The notes beneath the pieces were generated by a model that worked only from the letters and a program-made list of their open reading frames with translations, was not told the origin of the DNA and made no database searches. DNA of 64,000 nucleotides from JABSSA01 sp039984715 (GTDB lineage Bacteria > Pseudomonadota > Alphaproteobacteria > Rhodobacterales > Rhodobacteraceae), in contig JBDWUA010000004.1 of the NCBI GenBank assembly GCA_039984715.1, positions 496,001 through 560,000 of the forward strand, written 5' to 3'. Both the position numbers and the translations under genes were made by a program. This document shows, one piece after another, positions 1 to 7,615 of this stretch. How positions within the stretch are numbered: the stretch's first letter is position 1; the number at the start of each line of letters is the position of its first letter.

Positions 1-1
1 G

Positions 2-763
2 GTGATGGAAATGAAAAACATCACTTTGCGATTTGGCGGTGTCGAGGCGATCAAAGACATCTCGTTTGACATTCGCGAAGGCGAAGTGCGCGCAATCATT
101 GGACCCAACGGGGCGGGCAAGTCGTCGATGTTGAATGTGATTTCGGGTTTCTATGTCCCGCAAGAAGGCGAAGTGTGGTTTCGCGGTGCGAAGCGGCCTC
201 AAATGAAGCCTTACGAGGTTGCACGCCAAGGCATTGCGCGAACGTTTCAAAACATCGCCTTGTTTGAGGGTATGAGCGTTCTGGACAACGTCATGACAGG
301 GCGTTTGACCCACATGAAAAAAGGCATCTGGAGCCAAGCATTGTGGAAAGGTGCGGCGGAAGCCGAAGAGGTTGCCAACCGAGAAGTTGCCGAAAAGATC
401 ATCGATTTCCTCGAAATTCAAAACATCCGAAAAACGCCCGTTGCGCGGCTTCCTTACGGTTTGAAAAAACGTGTGGAACTGGCACGTGCGTTGGCCGCTG
501 AACCCAAGCTGCTGTTGCTGGACGAGCCAATGGCCGGAATGAACGTCGAGGAAAAAGAGGACATGAGCCGCTTTGTTCTTGATGTGAACGATGAATTTGG
601 AACGACCATCGCGTTGATTGAACACGACATGGGCGTCGTTATGGACCTATCGGACCGGGTTGTCGTCATGGATTACGGCAAAAAGATCGGTGATGGGACA
701 CCCCAAGAAATTCGTAACAATCAAGCCGTCATTGATGCCTATTTAGGGGTGAGCCATGATTGA
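2..763 (+). CDS. livG: Liv-type ABC transporter ATP-binding protein (LivG family), 5' end at window edge
   Basis: One of the two ATPases that power a branched-chain-amino-acid-type (HAAT family) ABC importer at the inner membrane. Visible: Walker A GPNGAGKS at residues 34-41, the LivG-type signature variant LPYGLKKRVELARAL in place of LSGGQ, Walker B LLLLDEPMAG and the H-loop IEHDMGVV. The reading frame opens with GTG-ATG at the first bases of the window, so the true start may lie upstream; the length (253 aa) is close to the LivG norm, so little is missing. The 3' end overlaps the next gene by 8 bases, indicating one operon with livH, livM, the binding protein and livF. The substrate is not evident; the acyl-CoA ligase relative at the end of the cluster suggests an organic or aromatic acid rather than an amino acid (inference). 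Confidence 0.93.
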   Translation: MMEMKNITLRFGGVEAIKDISFDIREGEVRAIIGPNGAGKSSMLNVISGFYVPQEGEVWFRGAKRPQMKPYEVARQGIARTFQNIALFEGMSVLDNVMTGRLTHMKKGIWSQALWKGAAEAEEVANREVAEKIIDFLEIQNIRKTPVARLPYGLKKRVELARALAAEPKLLLLDEPMAGMNVEEKEDMSRFVLDVNDEFGTTIALIEHDMGVVMDLSDRVVVMDYGKKIGDGTPQEIRNNQAVIDAYLGVSHD

Positions 764-1214
764 TTGTCGAACGGCATTTGCAATCGGGTTTTGTGTGACT
801 GCCTCGGTCGGCAATGCGCATGCAGAAACAGCTTGGGAAATGTTCGTAGCACGTTGTCTGGATCCGTACGAAAATCTAGCTTTGGCCATTCACGACGGGT
901 TAAACGAACAACCCGCAGACCAAATGCGTGATGCTGAAACAGTGTTCGGCCCTTCTAGTGACGGTTATTTGCTGGTTTTGAATGCCGCACCTGAGGAAGG
1001 TGACCGCGCATGCGCTGTTCATGACCCATCCGCGACTGAGCCAGAGCCAGCCTATTTGGATTGGATCGATAACGCGATGCAAAGACAATTATACGTTCCA
1101 GTCGACGGGATGTTGTCCAGCAACGAATGGATCGAACCACAACTGCAATTTGAAGCCCGTTTTGGCGATGGCGGTGCAGTTTACGAAGTCATCGAGACCG
1201 AACTTGAGAGCTGA
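756..1214 (+). CDS. Hypothetical periplasmic protein in the liv operon
   Basis: A 152-residue protein with an N-terminal signal peptide (hydrophobic stretch AFAIGFCVTASVG, probable cleavage after NAHA). The mature part is acidic, with three cysteines (one each in ARCLDP and RACAV, one in the leader). It overlaps the upstream ATPase gene by 8 bases and stops 11 bases before livH, so it is co-transcribed and probably translationally coupled. I do not recognise a family. The position suggests an accessory exported protein of the transporter, but nothing in the sequence proves it. Confidence 0.8.
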   Translation: MIDCRTAFAIGFCVTASVGNAHAETAWEMFVARCLDPYENLALAIHDGLNEQPADQMRDAETVFGPSSDGYLLVLNAAPEEGDRACAVHDPSATEPEPAYLDWIDNAMQRQLYVPVDGMLSSNEWIEPQLQFEARFGDGGAVYEVIETELES

Positions 1215-1225
1215 AGGGGAATAAC

Positions 1226-2230
1226 ATGCCAGAACAACTGGTGTACGCTTTGGAGGTGTCCCTCAACGGTCTGATGGCCGGGGTCATGTATGCACTTGTG
1301 GCGTTGGGCTTTGTATTGATCTTCAAGGCGTCCGGGATTTTTAATTTCGCGCAAGGGGTCATGGCGCTTTTTGCCGCAATGACGCTGGTTGGAATTCAAA
1401 AGGGCCAAGTTCCGTTTTCCCATCTGATCAACGCGATTTTTGGAACCGACATCCATTACTTTGGATGGGAAGTGCATTCGGTTATCGCGATCATACTGAC
1501 GATCATGGTCATGATTCTGCTTGCATGGGGCGTGCAGCGCTTGGTTTTCCGTTTTCTGGTTGGGCAGGAACCGATCATTTTGTTTATGGCGACGATTGGG
1601 TTGGCGTACTTATTAGAAGGCGCCGCGGATCTGATGTGGGGATCCGAGATCAAGAAGTTGAGCGTATGCCTGACGGACACAACGTGTTTGCCGCAGGGGA
1701 TCAATCTGGCCATAGACGAGTTCACGTTCAACATCTTTGGTTATGGGTTCTTTATCGATAATCTGGATATTACGGCAACGATCATTGCGATCCTGTTGGT
1801 CTGCATTTTGGTCGCGTTTTCCCAATACACAAAACAGGGTCGCGCAATGCGAGCTGTTGCAGATGACCACCAAGCGGCCTTGTCCGTTGGGGTATCACTG
1901 AACTTTATCTGGGTTTTGGTATGGTCCGTCGCCGGGTTTGTCGCGCTGGTCGCTGGCATCATGTGGGGTGTAAAATCCGGGGTCCAATTTTCGCTTAGCT
2001 TGATTGCGCTGAAGGCTTTGCCAGTTCTGATGCTGGGGGGCTTTACCTCTATTCCCGGAGCCATCGTTGGCGGACTGATCATCGGTGTTGGTGAAAAGCT
2101 GTTTGAATTCGCGATTGGGCCTCTGATCGGTGGGGCAACCGAAAACTGGTTTGCTTATGTGTTGGCGTTGATTTTCTTGGTGTTCCGACCACAAGGATTG
2201 TTCGGGGAGAAAATCATTGAACGTGTTTAA
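1226..2230 (+). CDS. livH: Liv-type ABC transporter permease LivH
   Basis: Integral membrane permease of 334 residues in the BPD_transp_2 (LivH/LivM) family. It has about eight hydrophobic segments and the LivH-type motifs near the N-terminus (SLNGLMAGVMYALVALGF) and the region FKASGIFNFAQG. The C-terminal cytoplasmic-loop region GRAMRAVADDHQAALSVGV is the EAA-like contact site for the ATPases. A Shine-Dalgarno-like GAAGGGGAATAAC precedes the ATG. It pairs with LivM to form the translocation path. The family is certain; the transported solute is not. Confidence 0.94.
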   Translation: MPEQLVYALEVSLNGLMAGVMYALVALGFVLIFKASGIFNFAQGVMALFAAMTLVGIQKGQVPFSHLINAIFGTDIHYFGWEVHSVIAIILTIMVMILLAWGVQRLVFRFLVGQEPIILFMATIGLAYLLEGAADLMWGSEIKKLSVCLTDTTCLPQGINLAIDEFTFNIFGYGFFIDNLDITATIIAILLVCILVAFSQYTKQGRAMRAVADDHQAALSVGVSLNFIWVLVWSVAGFVALVAGIMWGVKSGVQFSLSLIALKALPVLMLGGFTSIPGAIVGGLIIGVGEKLFEFAIGPLIGGATENWFAYVLALIFLVFRPQGLFGEKIIERV

Positions 2231-2255
2231 CGCGGGCTTGTTTAATGAACGTATT

Positions 2256-2277
2256 GCGCCACAAAACAATGTGGCGC
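2256..2277. other. Intergenic stem-loop after livH
   Basis: Perfect 8-bp stem GCGCCACA / TGTGGCGC with loop AAACAA, 26 bases after the livH stop. Neither strand has a T-tract after it. It may stabilise the livGH message or damp read-through into the antisense gene. Confidence 0.45.
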
Positions 2278-2299
2278 GCAGGTTCAAGCCTTGCTTCGG

Positions 2300-2620
2300 T
2301 CAATCCTCTAGGGTTCGAAAAGCCTGGATCGTAATGGCCGCAAGGACGACCACAGCAACCGTGAGAGCAAGAGTCGTGTCACCCAATACAATGGCGGTGA
2401 TCCCTGTCAGGCTGACAAACGCGACCAAAGCAAACAGAACAACCTGCCAGACCGTACCGCGTGACGGCGCGGCATGGTCCGCTTGTTCAGTCAACGCTTG
2501 GTCAGCGTCTTCAATGGCGTTCATAAGTTCAGCCTTGGCCAGACGAAACGCAAATTCGTCCATGTCACCTCGGCTCCGTGCAGCCTCTAGCTGCCGGATT
2601 TCATCCAGTACTGCGGTCAT
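2300..2620 (-). CDS. Small two-helix membrane protein encoded antisense within the liv cluster
   Basis: A 106-residue protein counted from the ATG at 2620; the frame stays open to 2701, but the preceding 27 residues look non-coding. The N-terminal part (LDEIRQLEAARSRGDMDEF) is a helical, SHOCT-like segment (short C-terminal-type EFxxxKxxLL-like pattern). Two transmembrane helices follow (TVWQVVLFALVAFVSLTGITA and TLALTVAVVVLAAITIQ). The gene lies on the strand opposite to livH and livM and separates them. I do not recognise a function. The overlapping plus-strand frame is Arg/Ser/Thr-rich and looks like a shadow. Confidence 0.65.
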   Translation of the reverse strand: MTAVLDEIRQLEAARSRGDMDEFAFRLAKAELMNAIEDADQALTEQADHAAPSRGTVWQVVLFALVAFVSLTGITAIVLGDTTLALTVAVVVLAAITIQAFRTLED

Positions 2621-2812
2621 TCCGCCCACTCCGTTTTCCCACAGCCTGAATGACCGAGGAAATTGGGCGAAATGTGGCGAAAGCATGGAAGCGTGTGACA
2701 AGGTTAAAGGGTTAACGACGTCAACAGACGCATCAGAAAATATCGCGAGTTCGGGGCGTTCGCCGTCCAGCGTACACCGCGGTTCGATCGAACTCAGAGA
2801 GGTCTTGCGCTA

Positions 2813-3889
2813 ATGCTTTATCGTGAAGCTGGAGATTTCAGCACAACATACGAACAAGACAATCAGACCTTTCCGATAAAGTTTGATCGCTATCGATACT
2901 ATGCCGTCTTGGCAGTTGCGTTTGGCGTCGTCCCTTTCATCGTTACAGATTATTGGGTGAACGCGATCCTTGTCCCGTTCCTGATCTATTCCATCGCGGC
3001 AATCGGGTTGAATATTCTGACGGGCTATTGTGGGCAGGTGTCTTTGGGCACCGGTGGCTTCATGGCTGTGGGGGCATATGCTTGTTACAAGCTGATGACC
3101 GGTTTTCCGGATGTGAGCATCATCATTCACATCCTTTTAGCGGGCGGAATAACTGCGGCCGTCGGAACAGCATTTGGATTGCCAAGCCTGCGGATCAAAG
3201 GGTTTTACCTCGCGGTGGCCACGCTTGCCGCGCAGTTCTTTTTGGTATGGCTCTTCAACAAAGTGGCTTGGTTTTACAACTATTCGGCGTCTGGTCAGAT
3301 CAATGCGCCCGAACGCGCTGTGTTTGGTGTGCCTGTCACAGGGGCAAATGTGGAACCATGGGCGATGTATTTGATTTGCCTTGTCTTCGTGGTGTTTTGC
3401 GGCGTTTTGGCGCGCAATCTGACACGCGGGGCCATGGGGCGGCAATGGATGGCCATTCGCGATATGGACATCGCAGCTGAGATCATCGGCGTTAATCCAT
3501 TGCGCGCAAAATTAACGGCGTTTGCGGCATCTTCGTTTTTTGTGGGCATCTCGGGCGCGTTGTTCTTTGCGGTCTATCTGGGCGCTGTCGAAGTGGGTGA
3601 GGTCTTTGGGATCAACAAATCCTTCCTCGTGCTGTTTATGATCATCATCGGTGGATTGGGATCGATCTTCGGAGCGTTCGCCGGATCGGCGCTCTTGGTT
3701 GTACTGCCGGTTTTGTTGAAACTGGTTGGCGTTGATCTGCTGGGTTGGCCAACAGATATCGTGGCGCATTTCCAGCTTGTGATTATCGGCATTCTTATTG
3801 TGATGTTTCTTATACTGGAACCGCATGGACTTGCACAATTGTGGCGAGTGGCAAAGGAAAAGCTGCGGCTTTGGCCATTCCCGCACTGA
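2813..3889 (+). CDS. livM: Liv-type ABC transporter permease LivM
   Basis: Second permease of the HAAT transporter, 358 residues with roughly nine hydrophobic segments. The family hallmark is clear near residues 60-85 (AIGLNILTGYCGQVSLGTGGFMAVGAYA, quoted in part), as is the cytoplasmic loop GRQWMAIRDMDIAAEIIGVNP. The region GGLGSIFGAFAGSALLVVLP is the conserved C-terminal segment of LivM. It starts about 190 bases after the antisense gene, so the plus-strand transcript either reads through the antisense gene or restarts here. Confidence 0.94.
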   Translation: MLYREAGDFSTTYEQDNQTFPIKFDRYRYYAVLAVAFGVVPFIVTDYWVNAILVPFLIYSIAAIGLNILTGYCGQVSLGTGGFMAVGAYACYKLMTGFPDVSIIIHILLAGGITAAVGTAFGLPSLRIKGFYLAVATLAAQFFLVWLFNKVAWFYNYSASGQINAPERAVFGVPVTGANVEPWAMYLICLVFVVFCGVLARNLTRGAMGRQWMAIRDMDIAAEIIGVNPLRAKLTAFAASSFFVGISGALFFAVYLGAVEVGEVFGINKSFLVLFMIIIGGLGSIFGAFAGSALLVVLPVLLKLVGVDLLGWPTDIVAHFQLVIIGILIVMFLILEPHGLAQLWRVAKEKLRLWPFPH

Positions 3890-3971
3890 GGAAAGAGGTA
3901 GGGTAAAACCTGCCCAACGAATGGGCCGCAAGGCCCGCCGCATCGGAAAAAACCAAGGGAGGAAATACCCG

Positions 3972-5252
3972 ATGAAGAGACTAGCAATTGCAACAGTAGC
4001 GGCCGTCATGGCAGCCGCCCCAGTGATGGCGGACCTCGTTCTTCCGTCGCTCAGCTTTAGAACCGGACCTTACGCGGTTGGCGGAATTCCTTTGGCGGAT
4101 GGCTATGCCGACTATTTCACGATGGTTAATGAGCGTGACGGTGGTATCGGCGGCGTTCCAGTTCGCATTTTGGAATGCGAAACGGGTTACAACACTGAAA
4201 AAGGTGTTGAATGCTACGAGTCCACAAAGGGTGAAGGCGCATTGTTGTATCAGCCGTTTTCGACAGGCATCACCTATCAATTGATCCCAAAAGCGACGGC
4301 GGATGGTATTGCTCTTCACACTATGGGGTATGGCCGGACTTCTGCCGCAAACGGCAAAGTGTTCTCGAACGTATTCAACTTCCCAGCCAACTATTGGGAT
4401 GCAGCGTCGGTTGCGATCAAATACCTGCTGGATGAAAATAACGGCGACATCAAAGGGCGTAAAATCGCTCTGCTTTATCACAACTCAGCATATGGAAAGG
4501 AACCGATCCGCACATTGGAAAAACTGTCGGAAAAGCATGGTTTCGAACTAAGCTTGCTGGCGGTGGATCATCCGGGTCAGGAACAAAAGTCGCAATGGCT
4601 TCAAATCCGTCGTGAACGTCCTGACAATGTCCTGATGTGGGGCTGGGGTGTCATGAACCAAGTTGCCGTTCAAGAGGCTGCAAACGTGCGTTACCCAATG
4701 GAAAACTTCATTGGAGTTTGGTGGTCAGGTGCCGAAGCGGATGTGATACCAGCAGGTGCTGCTGCCAACGGTTACAAAGCGTTGACGATGAATGGCGTGG
4801 GTAAGAATTTCCCAATCTATGACGACATTCAGAAATATGTTGTGGATGGTGGAAAAACTGCGGGCGCGGGTGATCAGATTGGTACGGTTTTGTATAGCCG
4901 GACAATCTATGCTGGTTTCCTTGCACATATGGCGATCCTCAAAGCACAGGAAATCCATGGCGTGGCAGACATCACTCAGGCGATGATGGTGGACGGGATG
5001 GAAAACCTAGAAATCACCAATGCGATGATGGAGCAGTATGGCGTGGCAGGTATGGGCCCAGAGTTCACCGTTTCCTGTGAAAACCACGGCGGTCCCGGAT
5101 TGGGCGCAGTGACTCAGTGGGATGCGTCTGCTGGGGTATGGAATCTGATTACTGATTTCAAATCCTCAGACAAGTCGATCATTGATGTACTGGTCGAAGA
5201 GGACAGCATGGCTTTTGCGGCAGAAAACAACATCGATCTGCGTTGCAACTGA
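3972..5252 (+). CDS. Periplasmic substrate-binding protein of the Liv-type transporter
   Basis: A 426-residue receptor of the Peripla_BP_6 (LivK-like) fold. I chose the ATG at 3972 because GGGAGGAAAT sits just upstream and the protein then begins with a proper signal peptide (MKRLAIATVAAVMAAAPVMA). The frame stays open to 3825, but that extension is Arg-rich and overlaps livM. The sequence has LPSLSFRTGPYAVGG at the mature N-terminus and the family's typical two-lobe layout, with ETGYNTEKGVECYE as the first-lobe motif. It delivers substrate to LivH/LivM. A strong stem-loop follows the stop, as expected where the receptor is made in excess over the ATPase. The ligand is unknown; aromatic or short-chain acids are possible given the neighbouring ligase. 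Confidence 0.9.
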   Translation: MKRLAIATVAAVMAAAPVMADLVLPSLSFRTGPYAVGGIPLADGYADYFTMVNERDGGIGGVPVRILECETGYNTEKGVECYESTKGEGALLYQPFSTGITYQLIPKATADGIALHTMGYGRTSAANGKVFSNVFNFPANYWDAASVAIKYLLDENNGDIKGRKIALLYHNSAYGKEPIRTLEKLSEKHGFELSLLAVDHPGQEQKSQWLQIRRERPDNVLMWGWGVMNQVAVQEAANVRYPMENFIGVWWSGAEADVIPAGAAANGYKALTMNGVGKNFPIYDDIQKYVVDGGKTAGAGDQIGTVLYSRTIYAGFLAHMAILKAQEIHGVADITQAMMVDGMENLEITNAMMEQYGVAGMGPEFTVSCENHGGPGLGAVTQWDASAGVWNLITDFKSSDKSIIDVLVEEDSMAFAAENNIDLRCN

Positions 5253-5256
5253 TGTG

Positions 5257-5297
5257 AAAATCGTCGGCGGCAGCCTTGGTGGTTGCCGCCGAATTTT
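5257..5297 (+). terminator. Stem-loop between the binding protein and livF (attenuator/stabiliser)
   Basis: Stem TCGGCGGCA (5264-5272) with TGCCGCCGA (5284-5292), extended after a two-base bulge by AAAAT (5257-5261) with ATTTT (5293-5297). The short T-run within the right arm makes it a leaky terminator at best. It lies between the receptor and the second ATPase, where partial termination would skew expression toward the receptor. Confidence 0.6.
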
Positions 5298-5318
5298 GAG
5301 TTTTGGAAAGAGAAAAAG

Positions 5319-6143
5319 ATGCTGGATACTGTTCAGACCGAAGATACAGTTCTTGAGGTCAACAATATCGAGGTGATCTATAATCACGTGATCCTTGTGT
5401 TGAAGGGCGTAAGCCTAAAGGTGCCCAAAGGCGGTATCACGGCATTGCTTGGCGGAAATGGCGCGGGGAAAACCACGACCCTAAAAGCGATTTCGGGTTT
5501 GCTGGCCAGCGAACGTGGCGAAGTCACAAAGGGTTCAATCAGTTACAACGGCGCTAATACTGCGCACAAAGATCCAGCTGACTTGGTGAAAGCTGGCGTT
5601 GTTCAGGTCATGGAAGGCCGACATTGCTTCGAACACCTCACTGTCGAAGAAAACCTGATGACGGGCGCCTATACACGCACCGACGGCGCAGCAGCCGTTC
5701 AGCGTGATTTGGAAATGGTCTACACCTATTTCCCACGCTTAAAAGACCGTCGGAAATCTCAGGCGGGGTATACGTCGGGCGGCGAACAGCAAATGACGGC
5801 TATTGGTCGCGCACTTATGTCTCGACCGGAAACCATTTTGCTGGATGAACCATCCATGGGATTGGCACCGCAATTGGTTGAACAGATTTTTGAAATCGTG
5901 AAATCGGTCAATGAAAACGAAGGCGTGACCTTCTTGTTGGCCGAGCAAAATACAAATGTCGCCCTAAGATTCGCGCATTACGGATACATCCTTGAATCCG
6001 GCCGGGTTGTCATGGACGGCCCTGCATCAGAGTTGCGCGAAAATCCAGATGTGAAAGAATTCTACTTGGGGATGTCAGACGAGGGGCGGAAATCATTCCG
6101 GGACGTGCGCAGTTATCGCCGTCGCAAACGCTGGCTGAATTGA
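5319..6143 (+). CDS. livF: Liv-type ABC transporter ATP-binding protein (LivF family)
   Basis: Second ATPase of the HAAT importer, 274 residues from the ATG at 5319, which follows GGAAAGAGAAAAAG. Walker A GGNGAGKT lies at residues 45-52, the signature is YTSGGEQQM, Walker B is TILLDEPSMGL and the switch region is LLAEQN. It is slightly longer than E. coli LivF because of an insert (KGSISYNGANTAHKD) and a basic C-terminal tail. It completes the transporter set of two ATPases, two permeases and one receptor. Confidence 0.93.
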   Translation: MLDTVQTEDTVLEVNNIEVIYNHVILVLKGVSLKVPKGGITALLGGNGAGKTTTLKAISGLLASERGEVTKGSISYNGANTAHKDPADLVKAGVVQVMEGRHCFEHLTVEENLMTGAYTRTDGAAAVQRDLEMVYTYFPRLKDRRKSQAGYTSGGEQQMTAIGRALMSRPETILLDEPSMGLAPQLVEQIFEIVKSVNENEGVTFLLAEQNTNVALRFAHYGYILESGRVVMDGPASELRENPDVKEFYLGMSDEGRKSFRDVRSYRRRKRWLN

Positions 6144-6282
6144 TGATGGGGTCCCATTTCGCAGGTCGCCACAGATTTGGAAGATTCCGTTTGGTGCACA
6201 CGATTGGAACCAAAACCACGCCGTTCTTGGGAAGCGGTACTTTTGACCGGCCAATATTTGAAACATGCGCTGACTGATACGC

Positions 6283-7518
6283 ATGACAGCAACAGATCAA
6301 ACGGATGCAACAATGCTGAACCAACCTTTCTTTGATGACTTGGAAACACGTTCGGCTGACGCACGGCAAGCGGCGCAATCAGCTGCATTGAAAGAACGGC
6401 TGGCGGACATCACCGATGCGCCCGATGCGTGGCGGGCACAAGCGGCTCAGGTTCAGACCATCGACGATCTTGTTAAATTGCCGGTTTTACGCAAATCAAG
6501 TTTGGGGAAATGGCAAAAGGCGCAGCCCCCGTTTGGCGGTATCAAAGCGACCAACGTGGCGCATATTTTCCAAAGCCCGGGCCCAATTTACGAACCGGGC
6601 GGCGTCACGCATGATTGGTGGCGCATGGGGCGGTTTTTGCACGCAGCCGGCATTGGGCAGGATGACATTGTGCAAAACTGCTTTGGCTATCATCTAACAC
6701 CTGCGGGTATGATCTTTGAAAGTGGCGCGCGCGCCGTTGGAGCCACAGTATTGCCCGCCGGAACGGGGCAAACAGAATTACAAGTCCGGGCTGCGACGGA
6801 TGTCGGATGTACGGCCTATGCCGGAACGCCAGATTTTCTGAAGGTCATTCTGGATAAAGCGTCTGACATGGGCGAGCGATTGGGCATCACAAAAGCAGCC
6901 GTCGGTGGCGGCGCGTTATTCCCAAGCCTGCGTGCAGAATATGCGGATCGTGGGATTTCATGCCTGCAATGTTATGCGACAGCTGATCTGGGCAACATCG
7001 CGTATGAAAGTGCCGCGATGGAGGGTTTGATCCTCGATGAACATGTCATCGTCGAAATCGTGACGCCGGGAACAGGAACGCCTGTTGCCGAGGGTGAAGT
7101 CGGTGAGGTTGTTGTGACGTCTTTGAACCCAGATTATCCTTTGATCCGTTTCGCCACGGGTGACATGAGCGCAGTTCTGTCAGGGCAAAGCCCGTGTGGC
7201 CGGACCAATACACGCATCAAAGGATGGATGGGCCGCGCGGATCAGACCACAAAGATCAAAGGTATGTTCGTGCGCCCCGAACAGGTCGCCGCCTTGGTCG
7301 ATAAGCATTCGGAAATCGTAAAGGCGCGTGTCATTGCGACCCGTCAAGGCCAGCAAGATGCGATGACTGTGCAGATCGAAGCCGAAAACGGGGATAAAGA
7401 TGACTTTGCACAATCCATTCAATCTTGCCTAAAATTAAAGGGCGCTGTTCAGATTGTTGCCCTTGGCAGTTTGCCCAAAGACGGATTGGTGATCGAAGAT
7501 CAACGCACGTACGATTGA
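6283..7518 (+). CDS. Phenylacetate-CoA ligase-family (PaaK-like) adenylate-forming protein
   Basis: 411 residues resembling the acyl-CoA ligase PaaK group, which activates aryl or alkyl acids with ATP and CoA. Matches: TADLGNIAYE where PaaK has Y-x-x-T-E, IRFATGDMS (cf. R-Y-R-T-G-D) and the C-terminal hinge KIKGMFVRPEQV. The ATP-phosphate loop is degenerate: HIFQSPGPIYEPG stands where the family has S-S-G-T-T-G-x-P, so activity should not be assumed. An alternative start is the ATG at 6313; neither start has a convincing Shine-Dalgarno. It follows livF by 139 bases on the same strand. A Liv importer next to a CoA ligase is a familiar arrangement for uptake and activation of organic acids (inference for this locus). 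Confidence 0.8.
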   Translation: MTATDQTDATMLNQPFFDDLETRSADARQAAQSAALKERLADITDAPDAWRAQAAQVQTIDDLVKLPVLRKSSLGKWQKAQPPFGGIKATNVAHIFQSPGPIYEPGGVTHDWWRMGRFLHAAGIGQDDIVQNCFGYHLTPAGMIFESGARAVGATVLPAGTGQTELQVRAATDVGCTAYAGTPDFLKVILDKASDMGERLGITKAAVGGGALFPSLRAEYADRGISCLQCYATADLGNIAYESAAMEGLILDEHVIVEIVTPGTGTPVAEGEVGEVVVTSLNPDYPLIRFATGDMSAVLSGQSPCGRTNTRIKGWMGRADQTTKIKGMFVRPEQVAALVDKHSEIVKARVIATRQGQQDAMTVQIEAENGDKDDFAQSIQSCLKLKGAVQIVALGSLPKDGLVIEDQRTYD

Positions 7519-7615
7519 CAACGTTTCTGATCCGCCGACCTTGGCCGGGCTCAATTCATCTGAAATGTTGCGTCTCACTCTGGAAACCTGACGGAAAAAC
7601 TATGATAAGTGCCGC

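Noticed and set aside
2217..2813. Long plus-strand frame across the gap between livH and livM
   Set aside because: Arg/Thr/Ser-rich composition, no ribosome-binding site at its start, and fully antisense to a better-supported membrane-protein gene.
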